Positions 1 through 5,881 are shown, numbered from the stretch's first letter. The stretch: 7,144 nucleotides of DNA from an uncultured Ideonella sp. (GCA_946479475.1 CAMLGG010000266.1:1-7144); one strand, 5' to 3'. Notes: a model not told the origin generated them from the letters alone. Made by a program: numbers and translations.

Positions 1-176
1 GCTGGAACATCAGCCTCTTCCACTACCGCAACCAGGGCGCCGACTACGGCCGCATCCTGGTGGGCATCCAGGTGCCGAAACAAGACAAGAAGGCCTTCAA
101 GGAGTTCCTGGCCACCCTGGCCTATCCCTGCGTCGACGAGACCGACAACCCCGTCTACCAGCTGTTCCTTCGCTGA
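1..176 (+). CDS. ilvA: Threonine ammonia-lyase (threonine dehydratase), C-terminal fragment
   Basis: This is the 3' end of a gene whose start lies before the window; the reading frame is set by the codon at 3-5 and ends at TGA 174-176. The 57 visible residues begin W-N-I-S-L-F-H-Y-R, continue with D-Y-G-R-I-L-V, and end with a D-E-T-D-N-P segment and a short L-F-L-R tail. This matches the end of the C-terminal ACT-like regulatory domain of biosynthetic IlvA, as in E. coli, where the same [13 protein letters not shown] and DETxNP signatures occur. IlvA is a cytoplasmic PLP enzyme that deaminates threonine to 2-oxobutanoate, the first committed step to isoleucine, and this domain carries the isoleucine/valine allosteric control. 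The catalytic domain is outside the window, so its integrity cannot be judged. Presence of the regulatory domain argues against the short catabolic (TdcB-type) enzyme. Confidence 0.9.
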   Translation, partial: WNISLFHYRNQGADYGRILVGIQVPKQDKKAFKEFLATLAYPCVDETDNPVYQLFLR

Positions 177-182
177 GCCCCA

Positions 183-195
183 GGCCCGGCGGGCC
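183..195. repeat. Small GC-only inverted repeat after ilvA
   Basis: The five bases GGCCC (183-187) and GGGCC (191-195) are perfect complements around a 3-nt loop, seven bases after the ilvA stop codon. A hairpin here could mark or protect the 3' end of the ilvA mRNA. No T-run follows, so I do not call it an intrinsic terminator. In DNA this GC-rich, a 5-bp dyad may be chance. Confidence 0.3.
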
Positions 196-242
196 CGGAC
201 GGACTGCGCGAATTGGGCCCTGCAGCGCCGGTCCAACAGGCA

Positions 243-248
243 TACGAT
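243..248 (+). promoter_or_regulatory. Possible -10 element for the TPR lipoprotein gene
   Basis: TACGAT at 243-248 matches four of six positions of the sigma-70 -10 consensus and sits in the least GC-rich part of the ilvA-lipoprotein gap. Transcription would begin near 255, giving a leader of about 28 nt to ATG 283 that contains the GGAG ribosome-binding site. No convincing -35 hexamer lies 16-18 nt upstream, so the call is weak; the gene might instead be read from the ilvA transcript. Confidence 0.25.
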
Positions 249-272
249 TCGAGGCGTCGCCGCCGCAGTCGT

Positions 273-276
273 GGAG
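273..276 (+). promoter_or_regulatory. Ribosome-binding site that decides the lipoprotein start
   Basis: GGAG lies 6 nt upstream of ATG 283. Part of this motif coincides with the in-frame GTG at 271, so a ribosome placed by it would initiate at 283. No comparable purine motif precedes 271. Confidence 0.5.
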
Positions 277-282
277 CCCGCG

Positions 283-1464
283 ATGCCCTGCCTTGTCCGC
301 CTCAGAAACCTGGCCCTTGGTGTCGCCGTCGGCCTGCTGCTGGCCGCCTGCGCGAATGCGCCCCCCGCGGTCCCGCCCGAGGCTGTGGCATCGCTGCTGC
401 ACGACCAGGCCTTCGCACCGCCTTCCAGGCCGGTGCGGGTCGAGGACGTTTTCGCGCTCAGCCCGGAGATGGAGCGGTATCTCGACCACGACATCGTCCG
501 TCAGCTGCGCCGCAGCGGCCGGCAGCGGGGTCTGATCGATGCCCTCTACGACCGCGAGATGCTGCGGCTGGAGTACGACTCCGCCGCAACGCGCACCGCG
601 AGCGAGGCCTTCGCCGCCCGCTCCGGCAACTGCCTTTCTCTGGTGATCATGACGGCGGCCCTGGCGCGAAGGCTGGACTTGCAGGTGACCTACCAGTCGG
701 TCGACGTCGAGGACAGCTGGAGCCGTGGCGCCTCGTTGCTGTTGGCGGCCGGCCACGTCAACCTGGTCATCGGCCACCGCATGCTCGACCGCATCGGCGG
801 GATCGGCAACGACACTTCCACGACGGTCGATTTCCTGCCACCCAAGGACCTGCGTGGCCGCCGGGTGACGGTGATCAGCGAGTCGCGCGTGCTGGCGATG
901 TTCTTCAACAACCGCGCGGCGGAGACGCTCGCGGTCGGCGACCTGGACCAGGCCTACGCCTGGGCCAGGGCCGCGGTGGCGCAGGACCCGTCCTTCGCCA
1001 GTGCACAGATCACGCTCGGGGTCATCTACCACCGCCGCGGCATCCTCCAGCCGGCCGAGGAGGTGTTCCGCCAGGTGCTCCGGCGGGAGCCGCGCAACAC
1101 CCAGGCCCTGGCGGACCTTTCGTCAGTGCTATTCAGCCAGGGCCGCGAGACCGATGCCAAGGAGATCAGGCAACAGCTGGCGCGCCTGGAGAGCCACCCG
1201 CCCTTCTACTTCTTCGAACTGGGACGCGCGGCGGTGCAGCGAGGAGACTTCGAAGGCGGCCGTGCCTGGCTGCAGCGCGAGCTGTCCCGCGATCCCGATT
1301 ACCACGAGATCCATTTCTGGCTGGCTGTGGCCTATGCAGGCCTGGGGGACAACCGCAGCGCGATGCGCCACCTGACCCAGGCGATGGCCAACAGCACCAC
1401 GCGCGGCGAGCACGACCTCTACGCCGCCAAGCTCGATCGCCTGCAGGCCTCCCGGCAGCCCTGA
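283..1464 (+). CDS. Lipoprotein with transglutaminase-like domain and TPR repeats
   Basis: The 393-residue product starts with a lipoprotein signal peptide: an Arg-containing N-terminus, a hydrophobic stretch and a lipobox L-A-A-C with Cys23 (codon 349-351) as the lipidation site. Residues about 85-190 resemble a transglutaminase-like cysteine-protease fold. The signature S-G-N-C-L-S-L has candidate nucleophile Cys117, followed by G-H-V-N-L (His158) and V-D-F-L-P (Asp183), which would make a Cys-His-Asp triad. Residues about 210-385 hold at least three TPR-type helical hairpins. I chose ATG 283 because GGAG (273-276) lies 6 nt before it; the alternative GTG 271 would overlap that site and add four residues. 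The protein is probably anchored on the periplasmic side of a membrane, where the TPRs would bind a partner. Whether it cleaves, cross-links or only binds is unknown. The 3' end overlaps the converging gene by 46 bp. Confidence 0.8.
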   Translation: MPCLVRLRNLALGVAVGLLLAACANAPPAVPPEAVASLLHDQAFAPPSRPVRVEDVFALSPEMERYLDHDIVRQLRRSGRQRGLIDALYDREMLRLEYDSAATRTASEAFAARSGNCLSLVIMTAALARRLDLQVTYQSVDVEDSWSRGASLLLAAGHVNLVIGHRMLDRIGGIGNDTSTTVDFLPPKDLRGRRVTVISESRVLAMFFNNRAAETLAVGDLDQAYAWARAAVAQDPSFASAQITLGVIYHRRGILQPAEEVFRQVLRREPRNTQALADLSSVLFSQGRETDAKEIRQQLARLESHPPFYFFELGRAAVQRGDFEGGRAWLQRELSRDPDYHEIHFWLAVAYAGLGDNRSAMRHLTQAMANSTTRGEHDLYAAKLDRLQASRQP

Positions 1465-1916
1465 CCGCCCTGCGGGCCCGAGCTCCTGGGGCCAGCCGGG
1501 GCCGCCGTGGCGCCGCACGCGGGTTCGAAGATCGATTGCGGCCCCACCTCCACCGAGACCGCGGGGTGCAGTACCCGGCCCCCGACAAGGAAGGCGTCCG
1601 CCAGGCTGGCCTGCAACCGAGCCCGGACGACGGCCGCTTCAGCGGGCCCGGCGCCCGGCAGCAGGACGGCATGGCCGGCTCCGGCGTCGGGCAGCAGTTC
1701 GTCGGAATCCCGGATGCGGCTTCTCAGGCGTTGCTTCATCTCGGCCAGGAGCGCGCTGGCGACGGCCCCGTCGTGAAGGGCGCGCCAACCGGCCGCGTCG
1801 ACCAGGCGGACCTGCAGCACGGTGAACGAGGATCGCGCGCGCCGGCATTGGCCGCGGCGCTGCTCGATGCGTTCCAGCAACGCGTTTTCCGACAGTTCGA
1901 CATCGGCAGGCATCAC
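1419..1916 (-). CDS. Degenerate GGDEF-domain protein
   Basis: The 165-residue product matches the layout of a GGDEF (diguanylate cyclase) domain. There is a beta strand F-T-V-L-Q-V-R-L (31-38), a helix ending R-L-R-S-R-I-R-D-S-D (63-72) as in the usual LR..IR..D segment, and then G-A-G-H-A-V-L-L-P-G (79-88) where active enzymes have G-G-D-E-F-A-V-L-L-P-G. The Asp-Glu catalytic and metal-binding pair is thus replaced, and the upstream D-x-L-T-G-L-x-N-R and D-x-D-x-F-K motifs are absent, so cyclase activity is very unlikely. It may be a c-di-GMP or nucleotide-binding relic, or a partner-binding domain. GTG 1916 is favoured as start because the strong site complementary to 1923-1930 lies 6 nt before it; ATG at 1913 is the next choice. 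The last roughly 30 residues are Ala/Gly/Pro/Arg-rich and overlap the lipoprotein gene tail-to-tail. No sensory domain or membrane segment is visible. Confidence 0.7.
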   Translation of the reverse strand: MMPADVELSENALLERIEQRRGQCRRARSSFTVLQVRLVDAAGWRALHDGAVASALLAEMKQRLRSRIRDSDELLPDAGAGHAVLLPGAGPAEAAVVRARLQASLADAFLVGGRVLHPAVSVEVGPQSIFEPACGATAAPAGPRSSGPQGGQGCREACRRSSLAA

Positions 1917-1922
1917 GACGGT

Positions 1923-1930
1923 TCACCTCC
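1923..1930 (-). promoter_or_regulatory. Strong Shine-Dalgarno for the degenerate GGDEF gene
   Basis: Read on the minus strand this is GGAGGTGA, an uninterrupted eight-base match to the 16S anti-Shine-Dalgarno. It sits 6 nt before GTG 1916 and 9 nt before ATG 1913. It is the strongest such site in the window and the main evidence that the minus-strand frame is a real, translated gene and not a shadow. Confidence 0.75.
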
Positions 1931-1953
1931 AGCCAGCGTCAGCTGTAAGAGGC

Positions 1954-1980
1954 GGGCCGACCGGCGTTGCCGGTCGGCCC
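1954..1980. repeat. Perfect 12-bp inverted repeat upstream of the GGDEF-like gene
   Basis: GGGCCGACCGGC (1954-1965) and GCCGGTCGGCCC (1969-1980) are exact reverse complements around a 3-nt loop. As RNA it would be a very stable hairpin; as DNA it is a near-palindromic operator-like dyad. It lies 37 nt upstream of GTG 1916, in the probable 5' leader of the minus-strand gene. No T-run follows on either strand, so a classical intrinsic terminator is unlikely. Confidence 0.75.
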
Positions 1981-2151
1981 TGCGCTCGCTCCCTGAGCAC
2001 CTTTATCGTGATGTCGCTACCGAACCCTCCAACGGCCAGCGCGGCACACCCTGTGGCGTCTTGCTGTCTAGAACGGATTGGCGGCACGAAACACGACACG
2101 GCCCCGAGAAAAATTTGAACGCGGGCACTGAGACATGCTCCTGTGCTCCGA

Positions 2152-2180
2152 TTGCCCCTGCCGGCACAGCCCGCTAGAGT
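2152..2180 (+). promoter_or_regulatory. Sigma-70-type promoter of the ECF sigma / kinase operon
   Basis: TTGCCC (2152-2157) and TAGAGT (2175-2180) are separated by exactly 17 nt, each matching the bacterial housekeeping consensus at several positions. Transcription would start near 2187, leaving a leader of about 34 nt before ATG 2221. This supports 2221 as the start of the sigma gene and rules out the in-frame GTG at 2143, which lies upstream of the promoter. If correct, the operon has basal housekeeping expression and so would not depend wholly on its own sigma factor. Confidence 0.5.
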
Positions 2181-2193
2181 CGCGCGTGGTGCA

Positions 2194-2209
2194 TCGGCCG
2201 GTCGGCCGG
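2194..2209 (+). repeat. Tandem TCGGCCGG repeat in the sigma-gene leader
   Basis: Two adjacent copies of TCGGCCGG occupy 2194-2201 and 2202-2209, between the predicted transcription start and ATG 2221. Each contains the palindrome CGGCCG, so the leader could fold or bind a dimeric factor. The sigma gene has no clear Shine-Dalgarno: GGA at 2208-2210 is the only candidate at a workable distance, and it touches this repeat. Confidence 0.5.
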
Positions 2210-2220
2210 ACGCCTCAGGG

Positions 2221-2775
2221 ATGACCCAGGAAATCACGCTGTTGCTTCGCCGTGCCGCTGACGGAAACCGTCAGGCCGCGGATCAGGTCGTAGCCTTGCT
2301 TTACGCCGATTTGCAGCGCCTGGCGCGCAGCCGCCTGCGTCGCGCGGCCGACATGACCCTGCTGGACACCACCTCGCTGGTGCACGAGTCCTACCTCCGG
2401 CTCGCGCGGGGAGAAGGGCCGGAGTTCGCCGACCGCCGGCACTTTCTCGCCTACGCCGCCCAGGTGATGCGCAGCATCGTGGTCGACCTGCTGCGCTCCC
2501 GCCAGGCCGATCGCCACGGCGGCGGCGCCTGGCACGTCACCCTCAACACCGAGATCGGCGAGTCGGTGATGCGCCACGAGGACGAAGTCCTGCGCGTGCA
2601 CGAGGCCCTCGACGAGCTGGCAGTGACCGAGCCGCGCCTGGCCCAGGTGGTGCAGATGCGCTACTTCGGCGGCCTGTCGGAAGCCGAGATTGCCGACTGC
2701 CTGGGCATCACGGAGCGAACCGTGCAGCGCGACTGGCAGAAAGCCCGGCTCTTCCTTTCGCTGGCCCTGAAATAG
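2221..2775 (+). CDS. ECF RNA polymerase sigma factor (Sigma70_ECF/TIGR02999 type), probably kinase-controlled
   Basis: This 184-residue protein has both ECF domains. Sigma-2 covers residues about 8-95, including S-L-V-H-E-S-Y-L-R-L (52-61) and the H-F-L-A-Y-A-A-Q-V-M-R segment (74-84). Sigma-4 covers about 125-183, with P-R-L-A-Q-V-V-Q-M-R-Y-F-G-G-L-S (138-153) and a helix-turn-helix around E-I-A-D-C-L-G-I-T-E-R-T-V-Q-R-D-W (156-172). It would direct core RNA polymerase to an unknown regulon. Where typical ECF factors carry an acidic D-A-E-D-like motif before L-V-x-E, this one has D49-T50-T51-S52; Thr51 aligns with the Thr common in this family. In related sigma factors such phosphorylatable residues replace the negative charge needed to bind polymerase. 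No anti-sigma gene follows; a Ser/Thr kinase begins 4 nt downstream. The start at ATG 2221 is supported by the promoter and by family length. Confidence 0.88.
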   Translation: MTQEITLLLRRAADGNRQAADQVVALLYADLQRLARSRLRRAADMTLLDTTSLVHESYLRLARGEGPEFADRRHFLAYAAQVMRSIVVDLLRSRQADRHGGGAWHVTLNTEIGESVMRHEDEVLRVHEALDELAVTEPRLAQVVQMRYFGGLSEAEIADCLGITERTVQRDWQKARLFLSLALK

Positions 2776-2779
2776 GACC

Positions 2780-5533
2780 ATGCGCGACCCCGCTCACCGT
2801 GCCGAAGACGCCTCGAGCGCCGCGCCACGCGTGGTGGACAAGGCGCGCTGGCCGGTGTTGAGCCCTTACCTGGACGAGCTGCTCGACATGCCGCCGCCAG
2901 AGCGCGCTGCCCGGTTGGGCCAGCTGCGCGCCGAGGACGCGGCCCTGGCGGACGACCTGGCCGTGCTCATGGCCAGCCTGGAGTCGCTCGACCGCAATGC
3001 GTTCCTGCAATCGCCCGCGCTGCCGCCGCCGCCGGCTTTCGAGGGCCAGACGGTCGGCGCCTACACGATAGAACGCGAACTGGGCGAAGGCGGCATGGGC
3101 AGCGTCTGGCTGGCCCGGCGCACCGACGGCCGCTTCGAAGGCCAGGTGGCGATCAAGTTCTTGCACGCCGGCCTGGTCCCCCGCGCCGATGCCGAGCGCT
3201 TCGCCCGCGAGGGCCGCATCCTCGCGCGCCTGGCGCATCCGCACATTGCACGCCTTGTCGACGCCGGGCTGCACGGGCCGCCGGGGGCCACGCAGCCCTA
3301 TCTCGTGCTCGAGTACGTGGATGGGCTGCCGATCGACCAGCACTGCGAGCGCCACGAGCTGGACCTGGCCTCGCGGCTGCGGCTGTTCCTCGACGTCCTG
3401 GACGCCGTCGCGCACGCCCACCATCGGCTCATCCTGCACCGGGACCTGAAACCCACGAACATCCTGGTGACGGCTGGCGGCGACGTGAAGCTGCTGGATT
3501 TCGGCATCGCCAAGCTGCTGAGGGAAACGCACGGCGCCTCCACCACCGCCCCGCCCCCTGATGCCACCGAGCTGACCCAGCGCGCCGGTCGCGCGTTCAC
3601 GCTGCAATACGCCGCGCCGGAGCAACTGCAGAACGGCGAGGTGACGACCGCCACGGACGTCTACGCGCTCGGCGTGCTGCTGTACGTGCTGCTCGGCGGA
3701 ACGCATCCAACCGCCGGCACCACCGCCGCGCCGGTGGACCAGATGCGCGCCACGCTGGACAGGCAGCCGCGCCGCCTGTCGGAGACGGTGCTGCGCCGCG
3801 GTGGCCCCGACGCACAGCGCCAGGCCCGTTCCCTGCGCGGCGACCTGGACATCATCGTCGCGAAGGCGCTGAAGAAGACGCCCGCCGAGCGTTATCCCAA
3901 CGCCGAGGCGCTGGCCGAGGACCTGCGCCGCCATCTCGCCGACGAGCCGATCTCCGCCCGGCGCGACAGCGCCGCGTACGTCCTGGCCAAGTTCGTCCGG
4001 CGCCATCGCGCGGGGGTCGCTGCCGCCGGGCTGGTGACGGGTGCGCTGGCCGTCGGCGTCGGCGTTGCGCTCTACGAGGCGGAGCAGGCGCGGCGCCAGC
4101 AGGTGCAGGCCGAAGGACTGATCGAGTTCATGCTGGGCGACCTGCGCCGCAAGCTGCAGCCGGTCGGGCGGCTCGATGCACTGGATGCGGTGGGCGAGCG
4201 CGCCCTCGCCTACTACGCCGAGCAGGACCCGGGCCGCCTCGACGCCGCCTCGCTCGGGCGGCGCGCCCGGGCCCTGCACCTGATCGGCGAGATAGCCGAC
4301 AACCGCGGCGACCTCGACGAGGCCACGCGCGTGTTCCGTCAGGCGGCCGAGAGCACCGCTGCCCTGGTCCAGCGCCACCCGAGTGACGGGCAACGCCTGT
4401 TCGACCATGCGCAGAGCCTGTACTGGGTCGGCTTCGTCGCGCGCCAGCGCGGCAACGGAGAAGAGGCGGAGCGCGCCTTCAAGGGCTACCTCGAGCTGGC
4501 CGAGCAGCTGACGAGGCTCGATCCCACGCGGACGGATTGGCGCATCGAGCTGGCCTATGCCCACCAGAACCTCGGCGTGCTGCAGCTCGAGCGATCGCGC
4601 CCGGCCGAAGCGCTGCGCGCCTTCTTCGAGGCGCGGGACGTGTTCGCGGCCCACGGAACCGAGGAGCCGCTCGAGTGGGCCAACACGGTCGGATGGGTCG
4701 CCAAGGCCCGTGAAGCCCAGGGCGACCTGGCCGGGGCACTGGCCGCGCAGACCGAAAAGCTTGCCGGTCTCCAGCGCCTTGCCCAGGCCGGCACCGACCG
4801 CGGCGTCCAGCGCCTGATGGCCAACGCGGTGCACGAGCAAAGCCGGCTGAGGCTCGCCCTGGGCGATGCCGACGGTGCTCGCCGGGCAGCGGAAGACGCC
4901 CTCTCACGGTTCGAAGCCCTGCTCGCCGTCGACGGCTTGAACATGGATTGGCAGGCGCAGGCCACGCTCGCCCGTCTCACCCTGGGCGAAACCCTGCTGG
5001 CCCAGGGGAACCGCAAAGCGGCGCGCGAAGCCTGGCGCCGCGCCGGATCGGACATCGACCGCCTGCTCGCCGGCGGCGCGGTCGGCACCTCTCGGCGCCT
5101 CCTGCTGCAGGGAGGCCTGATCCGCCTGCGGCTGGCGCTGGCGGACCCCTGGCCGAGCCAGCGCCAGGACTTGCAGACCTACCTGGACGACGTACGGCAG
5201 GTCGAGGCGCGCACCCAGGCCCTGGGCGCCGACCAGGTGCTGCTCGTCGCGCAGGCCGAGGTGGCACTGGGCGACCTGCTCGTGCCCGCCGACCACGCCG
5301 CCGCCGAAGCGCTCTGGCGCTCGGCCAGCGGGCGCCTGCGTGAAGCGGCGAACCATGGCGACACGGCCGCCATGCAGTGGTTGGCTCAGGCGCTCTGGCG
5401 CCTGGGCAAGGACACCGACGCCCGGGCGCTCGAAAGGCGGCTGGCCCTGTCGGGGTATCGGCACCCCGATCTTGCCGATCTGCAAGCACGGCTGGCCAGC
5501 GGCGAGGGCGCTGCCAGCCATCATCGTCAGTGA
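2780..5533 (+). CDS. Transmembrane Ser/Thr protein kinase with C-terminal TPR region
   Basis: This 917-residue Hanks-type kinase opens with a short helical region (about 24-72: L-D-E-L-L-D-x-P-P-x-E-R-A type) common before such kinases. The catalytic domain (about 95-385) is complete: Gly loop G-E-G-G-M-G-S-V (102-109), V-A-I-K with Lys126, helix-C Glu144, H-R-D-L-K-P-T-N (220-227, catalytic Asp222), D-F-G (240-242) and A-P-E (279-281). The activation loop has Thr266 and Thr274 as possible autophosphorylation sites. A single hydrophobic Ala/Gly/Val-rich segment (about 411-432), preceded by R-R-H-R, fits a cytoplasmic kinase and a C-terminal half outside the inner membrane. Residues about 490-760 contain several TPR-like hairpins, probably a sensor or docking module. 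The gene starts 4 nt after the sigma gene, with AGGA at the junction, suggesting translational coupling. The likely substrate is the sigma factor; direct ligand sensing is inference. Confidence 0.9.
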   Translation: MRDPAHRAEDASSAAPRVVDKARWPVLSPYLDELLDMPPPERAARLGQLRAEDAALADDLAVLMASLESLDRNAFLQSPALPPPPAFEGQTVGAYTIERELGEGGMGSVWLARRTDGRFEGQVAIKFLHAGLVPRADAERFAREGRILARLAHPHIARLVDAGLHGPPGATQPYLVLEYVDGLPIDQHCERHELDLASRLRLFLDVLDAVAHAHHRLILHRDLKPTNILVTAGGDVKLLDFGIAKLLRETHGASTTAPPPDATELTQRAGRAFTLQYAAPEQLQNGEVTTATDVYALGVLLYVLLGGTHPTAGTTAAPVDQMRATLDRQPRRLSETVLRRGGPDAQRQARSLRGDLDIIVAKALKKTPAERYPNAEALAEDLRRHLADEPISARRDSAAYVLAKFVRRHRAGVAAAGLVTGALAVGVGVALYEAEQARRQQVQAEGLIEFMLGDLRRKLQPVGRLDALDAVGERALAYYAEQDPGRLDAASLGRRARALHLIGEIADNRGDLDEATRVFRQAAESTAALVQRHPSDGQRLFDHAQSLYWVGFVARQRGNGEEAERAFKGYLELAEQLTRLDPTRTDWRIELAYAHQNLGVLQLERSRPAEALRAFFEARDVFAAHGTEEPLEWANTVGWVAKAREAQGDLAGALAAQTEKLAGLQRLAQAGTDRGVQRLMANAVHEQSRLRLALGDADGARRAAEDALSRFEALLAVDGLNMDWQAQATLARLTLGETLLAQGNRKAAREAWRRAGSDIDRLLAGGAVGTSRRLLLQGGLIRLRLALADPWPSQRQDLQTYLDDVRQVEARTQALGADQVLLVAQAEVALGDLLVPADHAAAEALWRSASGRLREAANHGDTAAMQWLAQALWRLGKDTDARALERRLALSGYRHPDLADLQARLASGEGAASHHRQ

Positions 5534-5540
5534 GGACAAC

Positions 5541-5858
5541 ATGCCAACCGTCAACGTCTCCGTCTCTTCTCCCGGCGTCATCGCGGTCAGCCCGGATCCG
5601 GTCGCGGTAAGCGGGCCCGACCAGACCATCACCTTCAACCTGGTGTCTTCGGGCTACTCGTTCCGCGCCACCAATGCGGTCGTCGTCCCGCAGCCGGCAT
5701 CGCAGTTCCCGAATCCGTCGAGCACGGTCTCGGCCACGCAGGCCACGCTGCTGGATGCGAACACGGACTCCAATAGCTACAAGTACGCGGTGCACCTGGT
5801 GAAGAACAGCGACGGCTCGCCGCTGAGCCTCGATCCGACGATCCAGAACGGTCAATAA
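5541..5858 (+). CDS. Small Ser/Thr-rich beta-type protein of unknown function, third gene of the sigma-kinase operon
   Basis: The 105-residue product starts at ATG 5541, 7 nt after the kinase stop, with TGAGGA (5531-5536) as ribosome-binding site overlapping that stop. It has no signal peptide, membrane segment or cysteine. About a quarter of its residues are Ser or Thr, and there are only three Lys/Arg against six Asp. Alternating hydrophobic residues (V-N-V-S-V, V-I-A-V, T-I-T-F-N-L) and turns such as S-P-D-P, S-G-P-D and D-P-T-I-Q-N-G suggest an all-beta, perhaps Ig- or cupredoxin-like sandwich without copper ligands. From memory it resembles short proteins that databases label DP-EP family, a descriptive name without a function; I could not check this. 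Position suggests a kinase substrate, adaptor or the effector of the pathway. The Ser/Thr content is compatible with being phosphorylated but proves nothing. Confidence 0.8.
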   Translation: MPTVNVSVSSPGVIAVSPDPVAVSGPDQTITFNLVSSGYSFRATNAVVVPQPASQFPNPSSTVSATQATLLDANTDSNSYKYAVHLVKNSDGSPLSLDPTIQNGQ

Positions 5859-5881
5859 ACTTCAACGATCGCGCGGGCAGG

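Larger units (their letters stand above)
1917..2220. other. Divergent intergenic region between the GGDEF-like gene and the sigma operon
   Basis: This 304-nt gap separates two divergent genes and should hold both promoters. It contains the GGDEF gene's ribosome-binding site, a perfect inverted repeat (1954-1980), a small A/T-rich patch (about 2107-2119), the sigma-operon promoter (2152-2180) and a tandem 8-bp repeat in the leader (2194-2209). On the minus strand GATAAA (2006-2011) could be a -10, with TTGGAG as -35 at a rather long 19-nt spacing; I rate that pair weak. Reading frames crossing the region are poor in recognisable protein features, and I see no RNA gene in 1981-2150. Confidence 0.55.

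Noticed and set aside
271..282. GTG 271 as start of the lipoprotein gene
   Set aside because: The GGAG ribosome-binding site at 273-276 overlaps it and is correctly spaced for ATG 283; the signal peptide is complete from 283.
97..1032. 311-codon minus-strand frame opposite ilvA and the lipoprotein gene
   Set aside because: Antisense to two recognisable genes and lacking any domain; composition is that of a complement-strand shadow.
1954..1980. Reading the 12-bp inverted repeat as an intrinsic terminator
   Set aside because: No T-run follows on either strand, and it lies between the starts of two divergent genes, not after a gene end.
2115..2143. TTGAAC at 2115-2120 as a -35 element, including as an ECF-type TGAAC box for autoregulation
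   Set aside because: No matching -10 element lies at the proper distance downstream; the 2152-2180 pair is much better.
213..2177. 654-codon open frame on the plus strand
   Set aside because: It crosses the lipoprotein gene in another frame and the GGDEF-like gene and intergenic region antisense. The product is Arg/Pro/Gly-rich without any recognisable motif.
2143..2220. Upstream in-frame GTG start for the sigma factor
   Set aside because: It would add 26 residues not expected for the family and would lie upstream of the predicted promoter at 2152-2180.
2708..4840. 710-codon open frame on the minus strand opposite the kinase gene
   Set aside because: It is antisense to a kinase with all catalytic motifs intact. 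Its translation is low-complexity (Gln, Arg, Gly, Val, His rich) with no domain, a common shadow in GC-rich genes.
4904..5855. Two long minus-strand frames opposite the kinase 3' end and the small gene
   Set aside because: They overlap each other and two better-supported plus-strand genes, have no convincing ribosome-binding site and show Arg/Gly/Pro-rich shadow composition.
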